A stretch of 64,000 bases of DNA from an uncultured Duncaniella sp. (GTDB lineage: Bacteria > Bacteroidota > Bacteroidia > Bacteroidales > Muribaculaceae): positions 372,001-436,000 of the forward strand of contig CATWQI010000001.1 of assembly GCA_958352885.1 (NCBI GenBank), read 5' to 3'. The stretch's first letter is position 1. Each line of letters opens with the position of its first letter. Position numbers and translations under genes: made by a program. Of this stretch, positions 50,443-59,574 are shown piece by piece. The notes beneath the pieces were generated by a model. The model was given only the letters and a program-made list of their open reading frames with translations. It was not told where the DNA came from and ran no database searches.

Positions 50443-52458
50443 TTAAAATTTCACATTAGCCACCACACGCCAGGAGCGCCCCGGCATTGGATAATACTTT
50501 ATCACATCATACTGCTTATCGGCAATGTTTATCAGCTCGCCACGGACAGCAAAATTCACATTCCTGAATTGGAATTCGCGGCTTAGAGTGAGATTCTGCT
50601 CCACATATCCGGCAATCTCATTGACAGGTATATTCTGAGCGAGATAATAACGCTTGCCAACGCCGACAAGCGAGTAGCCGACAGTAACATACGGAGTCTT
50701 GAACGTAAGAGCCGCATTACCGCTGTGCACGGGAGTGTAGGGAAGCTGGTCTTTATAGCTCTTTGAAGTAGGATCAGTCAAATCAATTGCTTTCTGGAAG
50801 GTATAAGCAGCTGACATTGAGATATTCATATCATACGGGAGTGAAAATGCGGTGGCAAGAGTGACATCCAGTCCATTAATCCGCACTTTGCCGTAATTAG
50901 CCATACGCCACACGTAGGTGGATGGGAAAGCCACAATTTTATCACGCACATTATTGATATAGCCGTCCACAGTGAGCGACAGATAATCCATTGCCGGGAA
51001 AAGAGACTTGCTCCAGGTTATACCTATATCGTATTCATCCGCCTTCTCAGGACGTAGCGTACGACTGCCGAGACGGTCATAATAGAGGTCATTGAACGAA
51101 GGCACTCGGAATGTGCTCTTGTACATGCCGCGAACGAAGAGCATCTCCTCCCGCCACGGCTGCACACTGAACGACAGGCTCGGTGAGAGACGTTTTATAT
51201 CATCCGGAGCATCCCCTATCTCAACATTTTCAGTGATATAGGTCCCTACGAGAGTACCGTTTGCTGTTAAAGCACCTTTGTGCCAACGTGCGGACAAAGC
51301 AGTGAGCGAAGTATATCTGGTAGGAAACGGGCACTCGAACATGGTGCTGTGCAAGGTATTTATAATCCCATCCTGCGCCAATGCTATAGACAACGGGCTG
51401 ACCGGGGTATACACAGCCGATGCCGAGATATATGCCTCGTTCTGCCTGTGTACATCCTGATATACACCATCTGTGAACTGATTCCCAAGCTCCCGGTCCC
51501 GATTCCACGAATAGTTGTATTTTCCTATCGCCTGAAGCCTCCATTTCCGGGTAAACTCCTTGCGGTACTTCACCTGCACGAACGCATTCTTATCCCAAAG
51601 GGTCTCAGTGGAGAGTGGATTATAAAGGGTGACAGCGCCCGGAAGCCCGCGCTTGGAATAGAAATAATAACCTTTCACCTGAAGTTGCGCACTGTCAGGC
51701 ATATCGTAATATATGTTTGCCTCCGCATGCCAGGAATCTATGGCTGAATTGGAGCGCCGCTCTTTCGTCACGGTTTTGCCGTTGACAAGCGTAAAAGGAT
51801 AATTACCGTCAGCACGCATGAAATCTCCGTCAAGCGATGTGCTCACTCGGCTTCCTATCTTCTGCCACCATCTCAGCATAGGATTTACATACCCGAAGGA
51901 ACCACCCTTGATCTGAGCCTCGAAGGCAGCATTGCGATTGCCGTTAAAATGCGGAGTATTGGTGACGATGTTAAGCACTGCGGCTGACGCATAAAGTTTT
52001 GCAGGCTGGAGCAAATCTTCAGACTGTCCTACCGCAAGAGAGAGCATTGATATATTATCAAGGGAGAATCTGCCTATGTCTATCTGACCGCCCTGGCAAT
52101 TGCTCACAGGCGCCCCGTCGTAGCTCACCCCTGTATGGGCAGCCCCCATGTTGCGGACGGAAACAGTTTTCAATCCGCCTATCCCTCCGTAATCCCTCAC
52201 ATTTGCCCCGGCAAAACGACGCACTGCATCAGCCATGTTCTGAATGCCGAGTTCCGAAATTTCCTTGCCGCCAATCGTCTGTACAGGCACATCAGCCGAA
52301 ACCTTTATAGGGGAACGGCGACCTACGACAGTTACCTCATCGACACGTTGCTCTGTCCCGGTGACTGAATCAGGCACCTCAACAGCGCACCACCCCGACA
52401 TCGGTAGCAGAGTCGCGATAACCGCAGTAACAAGTTTGCTGAACGGATTAATTTCCAT
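50443..52458 (-). CDS. btuB: Cobalamin TonB-dependent receptor
   Basis: The 671-residue protein has a signal peptide (about 1-24), a TonB-box segment (RVDEVTVVGRR), a plug (about 50-160; AVRRFAGANVRDYGG, KTVSVRNMGAAHTGVSYDG) and a 22-strand barrel ending with RVVANVKF. It imports cobalamin across the outer membrane. The receptor-family sequence alone could also fit siderophores; the B12 riboswitch upstream and the btuGFCD genes downstream fix the assignment. It leads the operon with a long leader (52459-52808). Confidence 0.93.
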   Translation of the reverse strand: MEINPFSKLVTAVIATLLPMSGWCAVEVPDSVTGTEQRVDEVTVVGRRSPIKVSADVPVQTIGGKEISELGIQNMADAVRRFAGANVRDYGGIGGLKTVSVRNMGAAHTGVSYDGAPVSNCQGGQIDIGRFSLDNISMLSLAVGQSEDLLQPAKLYASAAVLNIVTNTPHFNGNRNAAFEAQIKGGSFGYVNPMLRWWQKIGSRVSTSLDGDFMRADGNYPFTLVNGKTVTKERRSNSAIDSWHAEANIYYDMPDSAQLQVKGYYFYSKRGLPGAVTLYNPLSTETLWDKNAFVQVKYRKEFTRKWRLQAIGKYNYSWNRDRELGNQFTDGVYQDVHRQNEAYISASAVYTPVSPLSIALAQDGIINTLHSTMFECPFPTRYTSLTALSARWHKGALTANGTLVGTYITENVEIGDAPDDIKRLSPSLSFSVQPWREEMLFVRGMYKSTFRVPSFNDLYYDRLGSRTLRPEKADEYDIGITWSKSLFPAMDYLSLTVDGYINNVRDKIVAFPSTYVWRMANYGKVRINGLDVTLATAFSLPYDMNISMSAAYTFQKAIDLTDPTSKSYKDQLPYTPVHSGNAALTFKTPYVTVGYSLVGVGKRYYLAQNIPVNEIAGYVEQNLTLSREFQFRNVNFAVRGELINIADKQYDVIKYYPMPGRSWRVVANVKF

Positions 52459-52625
52459 TGGCTCGATGAGTTATTATCTTTATCCGGGTGCTTCACAGCA
52501 ACGCCACAACCCATCATGCCGGTTGAGTCTCGCCAATATGTTGTCTGTCAGACGGACACAAACGGAAATACAGAGATTGTTTTGTCGCTTTATTTCCCGA
52601 AAACTTCAAAACGTTTGTTCATTCT

Positions 52626-52806
52626 GGCAGGTCTTCTGACTTATCCCCTCATCAATTACCTTCCCGGTTCCATGCGCCGGACCAATTTTTATCGGCACAT
52701 TTCCGCCAGTGGCTTATCAATCAATGAGTTTTAGAGGAATCACAGCAGCGGGTCTGTCCGGGATTCTCACCCGGTTCCCTTTTCATCGCTATTACACGAC
52801 ACCAAA
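52626..52806 (-). promoter_or_regulatory. Cobalamin riboswitch
   Basis: On the minus strand, conserved elements of the B12 aptamer appear in order: AAAAGGGAACCGGGTGAGAA, CCCGGACAGACCCGC, GCTGTGAT, AGCCACTGG, ACCGGGAAGG, and the B12 box AAGTCAGAAGACCTGCC at the 3' end (about 52626-52643). It starts directly after the promoter and precedes btuB, so B12 binding should repress the whole btuBGFCD operon. Confidence 0.95.
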
Positions 52807-52814
52807 ACTGTCGG

Positions 52815-52822
52815 CAAAATTA
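52815..52822 (-). promoter_or_regulatory. -7 box for btuB operon
   Basis: CAAAATTA on the plus strand reads TAATTTTG leftward, placing the start site near 52808, at the riboswitch 5' end. Confidence 0.7.
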
Positions 52823-52895
52823 ATACTTTTTTATTTCTCCCGCAAAATTCTTTTCAAAAAACAAAAAAAGACCTCTATAATTCGGGGATAGCTAA

Positions 52896-52959
52896 TATAA
52901 AAAAATATTAACACCGGGCTGAGAATTATCCGGTAAAGAATGATTCCCAGCCCGGCGTT
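52896..52959 (-). terminator. Rho-independent terminator after glycosidase operon
   Basis: Plus-strand CCGGGCTGAGAAT (52914-52926) pairs with ATTCCCAGCCCGG (52943-52955) with one mismatch, extended by AAC/GTT. In the minus direction a T-rich tract follows (52896-52909). It ends transcription of the gene at 52976. Confidence 0.9.
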
Positions 52960-52975
52960 AACCGTTAATCGATAT

Positions 52976-55900
52976 TTATCTCACATAAGTAGCGGCGAGG
53001 ACACCTGCAACTATCTCGTTGGAGAGGGTTTCAAGAGTCAACGACTGAAGTTCCTTATGCGCATCGAGGTCTACACGAAGTAATATCCCGGCACCCCCGT
53101 CGATACGGCGTCCGTACACTCCATTGATATCCAACGCCTCAGCCACATTGTCAGTCACAGAGGCATCCTTGAGTATCATGCGGTAAGGACGAGGTGTGGA
53201 CAGTTTGAATGCCTTGCCGTCGGTAAAGTAGTCCTGCTCAATCGGGCACCAATTGTTAGGTGCAATCAGAGGCAACACAGTCTCCGTACCGTCAGCATAT
53301 TTCACCTTGACACGGGCATTCTCCGAGTGGCACTGCATGTGATTTGTGCTTCCTGCCATGAGAAGCTGTATCGCTGACGCTCTGCCTGACAGAGGCATGG
53401 AGACACTGTCGGGATAATTGTCAAAAAGAGATGTATAGACAGCATTCTTCCCTTCAGCCACCGATGCAAACGGTATGCCGAGCGATGTGTTGACAACTCC
53501 CTCAGCCTTCATGGCGTTGCGAAGACCGGAGTCATCTATTTCTGCCATATCATCCGGATGACACCATTCACCTATACCATGCACAGGGATCTGAAGAGTG
53601 GTATAAGGAGAGCGGGGCGAAAGATACTCGTTGCGGAATATATCGGTCACATTGGCATTGTAATATGGAGTCAAGTCAATAGTCTCATACACATCCTCAG
53701 GGGTGACTTTAAGGTCAAGTCCAAGACGTGCGGCATCAAGAGGCTGATGACGGAAACTTTCGGTCTCTTCCCACCAGCACATATCGCCCGACTTGACCTG
53801 CCGGAATCCTTTACGGACCTTACCGGTCGGAGCAACCTTGGCATTAGCGACAGATGCGCCATCCCACTCCACCGCCACATCCATCTTGCATGACACCGGA
53901 GTGGAGACCTTGATGGCGGGGAGGTCGATACTATTTTCAACCATGCTCCACTGTGCCGGCTTGCCATTGACCGTTACGGATTTGACTTTATCAAAAGGAG
54001 CCCGGAGTATGAAATCAACCGTTCTGATTGAATCAAGCGCAAGCGTGAGACTATAAACGTCCTTGTACCCCTCACGCTTGAATCCAAGAGTGAAATCAGA
54101 ATGCCTGATAGAAGCATGCTCCCACTCACGGGGGAAACCTGGACGCATGATAAGAGTATGGTTGAGCGCATCCGGATTAAAACCGAAAAGCCCCTGCACT
54201 ACAGCGCGGGCCATCATAGCTGTAGGATCGGCAAAATCACGGTAACATTCTCCGCGTGCAGCATCGTAGAAACTTATCTGACCTATATTACCGGGACTGT
54301 TACCCATATACATCCCGTCGAGCATGGAACTTTTAAATAGTTTCGAAGCTGCTTCCGGGCGACCTGCCTGCCAGTAGGCGAGAGTGGTATGCAGAACTTC
54401 TGCAAACGCCACATTATTTATGCTCCAGGCATATGGAAGCCAGTCGGTGGTGGAGACTGTCGCATATTCACCATCTTCGAGTCCATCCGCCACCACTGGG
54501 ATATGGGGGATGTTATTGTCAATATACCGGGTGGCGCTGTAAGCCATGAACGGGTCAGCCACATCACTGTCAATGGCATGATATACTGTCCAAAGCGCAG
54601 GATGGTCATGCAGACGCTTATGCCCCATGAAATCCTTATGCTCTGCCCAGACACCTTTATCCTTCATCCACAGAGTGGAGTTAAGGGCAGCAAGAATCTT
54701 ATCAGCCTCCTTGCGGTAAGGCTCTGCATCCTCCCCTATCTTTTCGGCAATCTCAGCGGCAATCTTATTAGCCCTGTAATTGTAAGCGGTGGAATGAGTC
54801 ACCGCACCACTATTGTAATATAGCGCATCGCTCGCCCAGATACAGCAATATGCATCATAGAGACCATCGTCGTCCGGATCAAAGTTACGCTTTTCCCATG
54901 CGAGATGTGATTTCAGAGTATTCCATCTCTCACGGGCATAATCAAGGTCGCCTGTCCATTTCAAATGCCATAGAAGCTCATCAATGTAGCACAAATTCAT
55001 ATCGTAATGGTGCATCTGGTCATTACGCTCCGGGTTACGGCATATATATCCGTTGCTGTACATCTGTGTGCCCCATTTCTTCAATGCTCGGGCCATCTGC
55101 TTATCAGCATCCTGTGAGGGATGCGGTATGACAGGTTCCACACCAGTAACCTGCGACTTCGCATAAGCATCGAAATGAGAACGCGCACGGTCATGCCAGC
55201 CAAGAAAATCGCCATTGTAAGCACCTCGCCAGCCACTGAGAGGCATACGCCAGCCGATAGCTCCATGCAGCCACACCTGTCCGTCCCAATTGCCATCCGC
55301 CGCATTCATTATGGTAGCGCCCAATGTGTTAAAATACGGGTCGGGGGTCTCGACTTCGAGCATTCCGGCAAGGTCAGCCCGCTGGCGGTCAGCCTTGGCA
55401 TAGGCTGCCGCAAGTTTCTTCTGGTCAGCAGCAGTAACCACACGGTCAGCATAACCTATGTAAACTGTCTGTTTCTTACCTCCAAGATTCACAGTGCATT
55501 CCGTGAGGTCTCCTCTCTCCGGGTCAGGCGCAAGGCAATTTGCCGGGTCAGCACCCATATCTCCGTTACGGTTCAGCTTTATTTTGACAGTAGTGCATGA
55601 TACAGCCGTAAGCGTACTCCCTTTAGGCATACCGGCAGCTTCAATTTTCCATATGCCGCCTTCGTAATCACGGGGGGCAAGCAGAGTCATCACTATTCTG
55701 CCGCCTCGCCATGCGGCATCTGTCAATTCATACCGACGCTCACCGCCACGGTAATACGACCGACAGTCGCTCACGGAATCAAGACGCATCTTCACTCCGT
55801 CAACATCAAGGACAAAGTGAATATTCCGGTTATCCTTGCCATGAAAACCGGCAAATATCGGCATATCGCTTGTCTCCATTCGAAATGCGGTATTTCCGCC

Positions 55901-56092
55901 ATAGAGAGCACGGGTATACAGATTCTTTCCGTTATGCGACATAATGTATCCGTCGGATGTCGGTGTGTACTGGAGCACCCGTTTATCACTACGTTCCAAC
56001 GGATTATGGTCAAACATACCTATATATGACTGACCCATGACCGCAAAAGGCAACAGCATCGCCGCCGCTGTCGATAATAATTTCATTGTCAC
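52976..56092 (-). CDS. DUF4450-type alpha/alpha-barrel glycosidase, rhamnosidase-like
   Basis: The 1038-residue secreted protein (signal peptide ending VMGQ, about residue 21) begins with a beta-rich DUF4450-like domain (about 22-240). An (alpha/alpha)6 barrel follows (about 260-680; WRMPLSGWRGAYNGDFLGW, MNLCYIDELLWHLKWTGD, DDDGLYDAYCCIWASDALYYNSG). Beta-sandwich domains end the protein. The fold group includes GH78 alpha-L-rhamnosidases and related enzymes, so a rhamnosidase-like role on pectin is plausible but unproven. Candidate catalytic acids are in the DPDDDGLYDAY and TVSTTDWLPYAW blocks. It is the last gene of the operon beginning at 58306. Confidence 0.75.
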   Translation of the reverse strand: MTMKLLSTAAAMLLPFAVMGQSYIGMFDHNPLERSDKRVLQYTPTSDGYIMSHNGKNLYTRALYGGNTAFRMETSDMPIFAGFHGKDNRNIHFVLDVDGVKMRLDSVSDCRSYYRGGERRYELTDAAWRGGRIVMTLLAPRDYEGGIWKIEAAGMPKGSTLTAVSCTTVKIKLNRNGDMGADPANCLAPDPERGDLTECTVNLGGKKQTVYIGYADRVVTAADQKKLAAAYAKADRQRADLAGMLEVETPDPYFNTLGATIMNAADGNWDGQVWLHGAIGWRMPLSGWRGAYNGDFLGWHDRARSHFDAYAKSQVTGVEPVIPHPSQDADKQMARALKKWGTQMYSNGYICRNPERNDQMHHYDMNLCYIDELLWHLKWTGDLDYARERWNTLKSHLAWEKRNFDPDDDGLYDAYCCIWASDALYYNSGAVTHSTAYNYRANKIAAEIAEKIGEDAEPYRKEADKILAALNSTLWMKDKGVWAEHKDFMGHKRLHDHPALWTVYHAIDSDVADPFMAYSATRYIDNNIPHIPVVADGLEDGEYATVSTTDWLPYAWSINNVAFAEVLHTTLAYWQAGRPEAASKLFKSSMLDGMYMGNSPGNIGQISFYDAARGECYRDFADPTAMMARAVVQGLFGFNPDALNHTLIMRPGFPREWEHASIRHSDFTLGFKREGYKDVYSLTLALDSIRTVDFILRAPFDKVKSVTVNGKPAQWSMVENSIDLPAIKVSTPVSCKMDVAVEWDGASVANAKVAPTGKVRKGFRQVKSGDMCWWEETESFRHQPLDAARLGLDLKVTPEDVYETIDLTPYYNANVTDIFRNEYLSPRSPYTTLQIPVHGIGEWCHPDDMAEIDDSGLRNAMKAEGVVNTSLGIPFASVAEGKNAVYTSLFDNYPDSVSMPLSGRASAIQLLMAGSTNHMQCHSENARVKVKYADGTETVLPLIAPNNWCPIEQDYFTDGKAFKLSTPRPYRMILKDASVTDNVAEALDINGVYGRRIDGGAGILLRVDLDAHKELQSLTLETLSNEIVAGVLAATYVR

Positions 56093-56162
56093 AGCTATTA
56101 ATTGTTGTGCAACCCGTTCATAAGTTATTAATCAAACCGCCCAACGGGTTTTCTTGTGAATA

Positions 56163-57215
56163 TTATTTTTTCTTATCAGCCGCCCAGTTTTCAAGGCGTT
56201 CGTACTCATCTTTAGTCAGACGCATGAAAGAACCATGCTGTGGAGCATCTACACCTTGGATATCCTGCGGTGAATGGAAATTGCGCATGTTTTCGTCAGC
56301 CTTGCATATACGATAATGTCTTGGCTTGGAAGAGTACTCAATATAGGCAATGCACCATGTCGGGTCACCTACAAGCTGGAAAGCCGAAACGCCCTCGCAC
56401 TTTTTGTTACCTTCAAAGTCCACATAGTCATCCTCGACAGGCTCACCCCAGGGACCGTGAAGAGTCGGAGCGGTAGACGTGAAAATACCGGGACGTCCGC
56501 CCTCCTTCTTTATCATCATGTGATAGAGTCCGTCGCTCTCCAGATAGTTGATATCAGCGTCAATTGTCGCATATCCCCAATCAAACAGCACTTTAGGTTT
56601 GGTAAGGGTGGTAAATGACTCATCGGCATACGAGTAGTACATACGGTCATACTCCTCGCCGTCCTCGGGATTCCATAGCGAATAGTAAATCATATACCCG
56701 CCTTTCTTTCCGTCATTCCATACATAGTCAGGGTCCCAGAAAATCTGCGGAGCCCAGACTCTCAATATTGTGGAATAGTCTTTATATGGGTCAGGAGATT
56801 CAGGGTCGGAGAAAATAGAGGCTCCGTCACGGAAATCGAATGTCACGGATTCCCAGTTAATCAGGTCGTCACTACGTAACAAGTCAATCCCATAGTTATG
56901 CCATTTCTTGCTCTTTGCGACACACATGTCAGTAGTGACCATCAGATAACCCGAACCATCATGCTTGCGGGTTATATATGCGTCACGGGTTCCACCCTCA
57001 ATCCTGGCATGTTTGGCAGGACTGAAAATCGAGTCTCCGTCCAGAAGATCGTGATAGTTGAATCCGTCACGGCTAAGCGCATACGCTGTCCATTCACCAC
57101 GCCCGCTCATGTGGCAGTACAGGTAACCGTAATCGCCTTTCTGAAGATTCTGTGCCGTAACGGCGCAAGGTAATATAACTGCAAATAACAGCAGCCATTT
57201 TGCTATTGTTTTCAT
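56163..57215 (-). CDS. GH43-like glycosidase (beta-propeller)
   Basis: The 350-residue protein has a signal peptide ending VTAQ (about residue 21) and a five-bladed beta propeller with GYLYCHMSGRGEWTAYALS and ILRVWAPQIFWDPDYVWN blocks. It resembles GH43 subfamilies active on beta-galactose or arabinofuranose polymers. The usual first-blade catalytic Asp motif is not obvious in the N-terminal CHMSGRGEWTAYALS segment, so activity is less certain than for the next gene. The middle-blade Asp of TIDADINYL and the Glu of KCEGVSAFQL are candidates. It lies 68 bp after the upstream GH43 gene. Confidence 0.75.
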   Translation of the reverse strand: MKTIAKWLLLFAVILPCAVTAQNLQKGDYGYLYCHMSGRGEWTAYALSRDGFNYHDLLDGDSIFSPAKHARIEGGTRDAYITRKHDGSGYLMVTTDMCVAKSKKWHNYGIDLLRSDDLINWESVTFDFRDGASIFSDPESPDPYKDYSTILRVWAPQIFWDPDYVWNDGKKGGYMIYYSLWNPEDGEEYDRMYYSYADESFTTLTKPKVLFDWGYATIDADINYLESDGLYHMMIKKEGGRPGIFTSTAPTLHGPWGEPVEDDYVDFEGNKKCEGVSAFQLVGDPTWCIAYIEYSSKPRHYRICKADENMRNFHSPQDIQGVDAPQHGSFMRLTKDEYERLENWAADKKK

Positions 57216-57283
57216 CTGTATTCTATGATAATTTAATTAAGGAACTGATTGGTAATAACTATATTTAATGCAGCCGCAGCATG

Positions 57284-58306
57284 TCAGAGAGTAGGAGTGA
57301 CCGGTTTTATTGAGCCGTCCGCATTGAATTCCATCTTATCAATACATACTTCGCGATGTGTTCCGGGACTCTTTTCCTTTTCTATGTAATCCTTATTGAT
57401 GCGATGGTACACAATCCGCCATTCGTCCGACCCCGGGAGATTTATGACCGAATTGTGGGCAGTCCCATAGATTTCCTTCTCCGGATTCTGAATCAGTATG
57501 GTACACGGGTCTGCTACTTCAATAGGTCCGGTAGGTGAATCCGAAGTGCCGTATGCCACATGATAATTGGGTGAGCCTGTATCGTCAACAGACCATAGGA
57601 AATAATATTTGCCACCACGATAAAATACGTATGGTGCCTCACGGTAGGCATGAGTCTCCAATGTCCCGCCTATGGGAGTGATGACCTTTATCGTCTCCTC
57701 CTTTATCGACATCATATCGTCGGAAAGCTCTGCTACCGCCATAAAACTGTTTCCCCAGTAAAGATAATATTTTCCGGAAACCGGGTCACGGAACACGTCC
57801 ACATCAATCTGCTGACCGCGGCGTGACGGGTCATCCTTGATAATCGAATGCCCCAAATCCGTAAACGGACCTACCGGTGAATCGCTCACCGCCACACCAA
57901 TCTGTTTGCGTTTGTCAGCTATCGAATTGCCACTATAATAAAAGTAATACTTATAGCTGTCCCCTTCTTTTCTCTCTATGATTGCCGGCGCCCAGGCATT
58001 TCCATCCGACCATGGCACTTGTTCGGTCTTCAGGTCAAGGATTATCCCTTCATCCTTCCAGTCATTGAGGTCGTCAGATGAAAAGACCTGAAAATAATGA
58101 CCTCCCCACCGGGGAGTACCGTCAGTAGTAGAGTATATATAATATTTACCTGTATTCTCCGAATAGAGTATCTCAGGGTCAGCATGGAAGCCCGGAAGGA
58201 CCGGATTTGCAGCATTAGCCGCAACTGAGATTCCGGCTGCCGCAAACAATGTTGCGGACACCAGTTTTCTGACTGTCAGCACTGATTCAGCAAAAAATTT
58301 TTTCAT
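57284..58306 (-). CDS. GH43 glycosidase (arabinofuranosidase/xylosidase/galactanase type)
   Basis: The 340-residue protein has a signal peptide (about 1-32, ending ANAAN) and a complete GH43 propeller. The expected catalytic set is visible: the base Asp in PGFHADPEI (about residue 42), the pKa-setting Asp in QIDVDVFRD (about 168) and the acid Glu in YREAPYVF (about 217). Members cleave alpha-L-arabinofuranosides, beta-xylosides or beta-galactans; subfamily cannot be settled here. It leads the three-gene operon and has its own promoter box (58336-58343), separate from the regulator upstream. Confidence 0.88.
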   Translation of the reverse strand: MKKFFAESVLTVRKLVSATLFAAAGISVAANAANPVLPGFHADPEILYSENTGKYYIYSTTDGTPRWGGHYFQVFSSDDLNDWKDEGIILDLKTEQVPWSDGNAWAPAIIERKEGDSYKYYFYYSGNSIADKRKQIGVAVSDSPVGPFTDLGHSIIKDDPSRRGQQIDVDVFRDPVSGKYYLYWGNSFMAVAELSDDMMSIKEETIKVITPIGGTLETHAYREAPYVFYRGGKYYFLWSVDDTGSPNYHVAYGTSDSPTGPIEVADPCTILIQNPEKEIYGTAHNSVINLPGSDEWRIVYHRINKDYIEKEKSPGTHREVCIDKMEFNADGSIKPVTPTL

Positions 58307-58335
58307 GATATATTAATGGATAGATTCACACCATG

Positions 58336-58343
58336 CAAAGATA
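58336..58343 (-). promoter_or_regulatory. -7 box for GH43 operon
   Basis: CAAAGATA on the plus strand reads TATCTTTG leftward, about 30 bp before the GH43 start at 58306. Confidence 0.65.
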
Positions 58344-58389
58344 GTAAATCTAACCTAAACTGACAACTTCATACAGCATTCGTCTGAAA

Positions 58390-59349
58390 TCAAAGCGTCT
58401 CTACATCCTTCAAGTCCACCAGATGATGAAGTATGGCAAATATCGTAAGTCCCGCCGGAGAATGGATACCGAGTTTAGAGGTCAGGTTGCGACGGTGAGT
58501 AGTGATGGTATGAATTGACAGACAAAGTTTGTCAGCTATTTCCTTGTTTGACATGCCACGCGCCACGCATTTTATAATCTCCTTCTCACGGTCGCTGAGA
58601 GAATCAAGCTGGGGATCACTATCCGTATTGTCAGCAGGTTCATCTTTGCTGCTCACGGAAAGACGGGAGCGTAGCGAGGATTCCAACTGTTCGACAGCGG
58701 GAACAAACAGACGATGTTCAACCTCAAAATGCGACATCAAATCCCGCTCACATATTATAATGTCAAACAGGACTGAACTGAGCAGATCATTGTCACGCTG
58801 GTTATAGTGATATATGAATATATCCTTGAGTTCATTTAGTTTTGATGCCATGTGATTATGATTGACGGAGAACTGAGATATGCTGAATTTCTCGTCAATC
58901 ACACCGTTGAGCAATCCTTCCACATAGGAAAATATCGTGTTATTCTCATATTCCATGTGCCGCTTTACCTCCACAACATAGTCATCAAAAAATTTCATCA
59001 GAAGGAATGCTACATCATTGGTGTCGGAATAGTTGATTGCTTCAATGAGCTTGCGCCTTATGGTAGGCAGGATAAAATCAATAAATGACGAATGGGCATG
59101 CTTGAGATATCCGATTAGCGAAGGGAGGGACAACGGATAATTATTATAATTTCCCGAACTCAGGAGATTAGACACCGCAAGGAATGTATTGCAGTCCACA
59201 CCGCTTGCCTCACAAGCCTCCTTGATGGTCCTGTCACCGAACCCGAACGCTATACCGAATCGGCTTATCACCATCAACAATAAATTATTGTCTACTATAA
59301 TCTCCCTCATCCTGTTATGGGGCTGATATTCACTCTGCTTGTCAATCAT
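58390..59349 (-). CDS. LuxR-type regulator with YtfE/ScdA-like di-iron hemerythrin domain
   Basis: The 319-residue protein combines three parts. Residues about 14-62 resemble the ScdA_N/DUF542 domain (REIIVDNNLLLMVISRFGIAFGFG), but the usual CC pair is missing. Residues about 80-225 form a hemerythrin-like bundle whose ligand pattern parallels YtfE: H84/H86, H131 with E135 (HMEYE), H164/H166 and H207 with E211 (HFEVE). Residues 250-319 form a LuxR/GerE helix-turn-helix (LSDREKEIIKCVARGMSNKEIADKL). It is probably a cytoplasmic regulator sensing iron, oxygen or NO. It diverges from the heme-type operon and precedes the GH43 operon on its own strand. Confidence 0.8.
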   Translation of the reverse strand: MIDKQSEYQPHNRMREIIVDNNLLLMVISRFGIAFGFGDRTIKEACEASGVDCNTFLAVSNLLSSGNYNNYPLSLPSLIGYLKHAHSSFIDFILPTIRRKLIEAINYSDTNDVAFLLMKFFDDYVVEVKRHMEYENNTIFSYVEGLLNGVIDEKFSISQFSVNHNHMASKLNELKDIFIYHYNQRDNDLLSSVLFDIIICERDLMSHFEVEHRLFVPAVEQLESSLRSRLSVSSKDEPADNTDSDPQLDSLSDREKEIIKCVARGMSNKEIADKLCLSIHTITTHRRNLTSKLGIHSPAGLTIFAILHHLVDLKDVETL

Positions 59350-59375
59350 AATCTATCCGGGTATTTTATCCCATG

Positions 59376-59383
59376 CAAAGGTA
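59376..59383 (-). promoter_or_regulatory. -7 box for LuxR-hemerythrin regulator
   Basis: CAAAGGTA on the plus strand reads TACCTTTG leftward, about 27 bp before the start at 59349. Confidence 0.65.
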
Positions 59384-59519
59384 CATCCATGCCTAAAATC
59401 TCACCATACCTAAAAATGATGAAAAAATCCAAAGGCATCCCTAATTACTAATGTTTTTCATTACAAAACGGACTGAATTTACCCAATTTCTGAGTATTTC
59501 AGCTCTAAAACGCAACCTC

Positions 59520-59527
59520 TAACTTTG
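59520..59527 (+). promoter_or_regulatory. -7 box for heme-type operon
   Basis: TAACTTTG, 47 bp before the start at 59575. It lies about 140 bp from the divergent regulator's box, so the two promoters share a control region. Confidence 0.65.
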
Positions 59528-59574
59528 CACCGCAATTTGGAAAAAAATCAGAAAAGGTAAAATTTAAATTCATC

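Larger units (their letters stand above)
52459..52975 (-). promoter_or_regulatory. btuB leader, promoter and adjacent terminator
   Basis: A 517-bp non-coding gap. From right to left it holds the terminator of the next operon (52896-52959), the btuB -7 box (52815-52822), the cobalamin riboswitch (52626-52806), and about 165 nt of downstream leader that presumably carries the expression platform. Confidence 0.8.
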
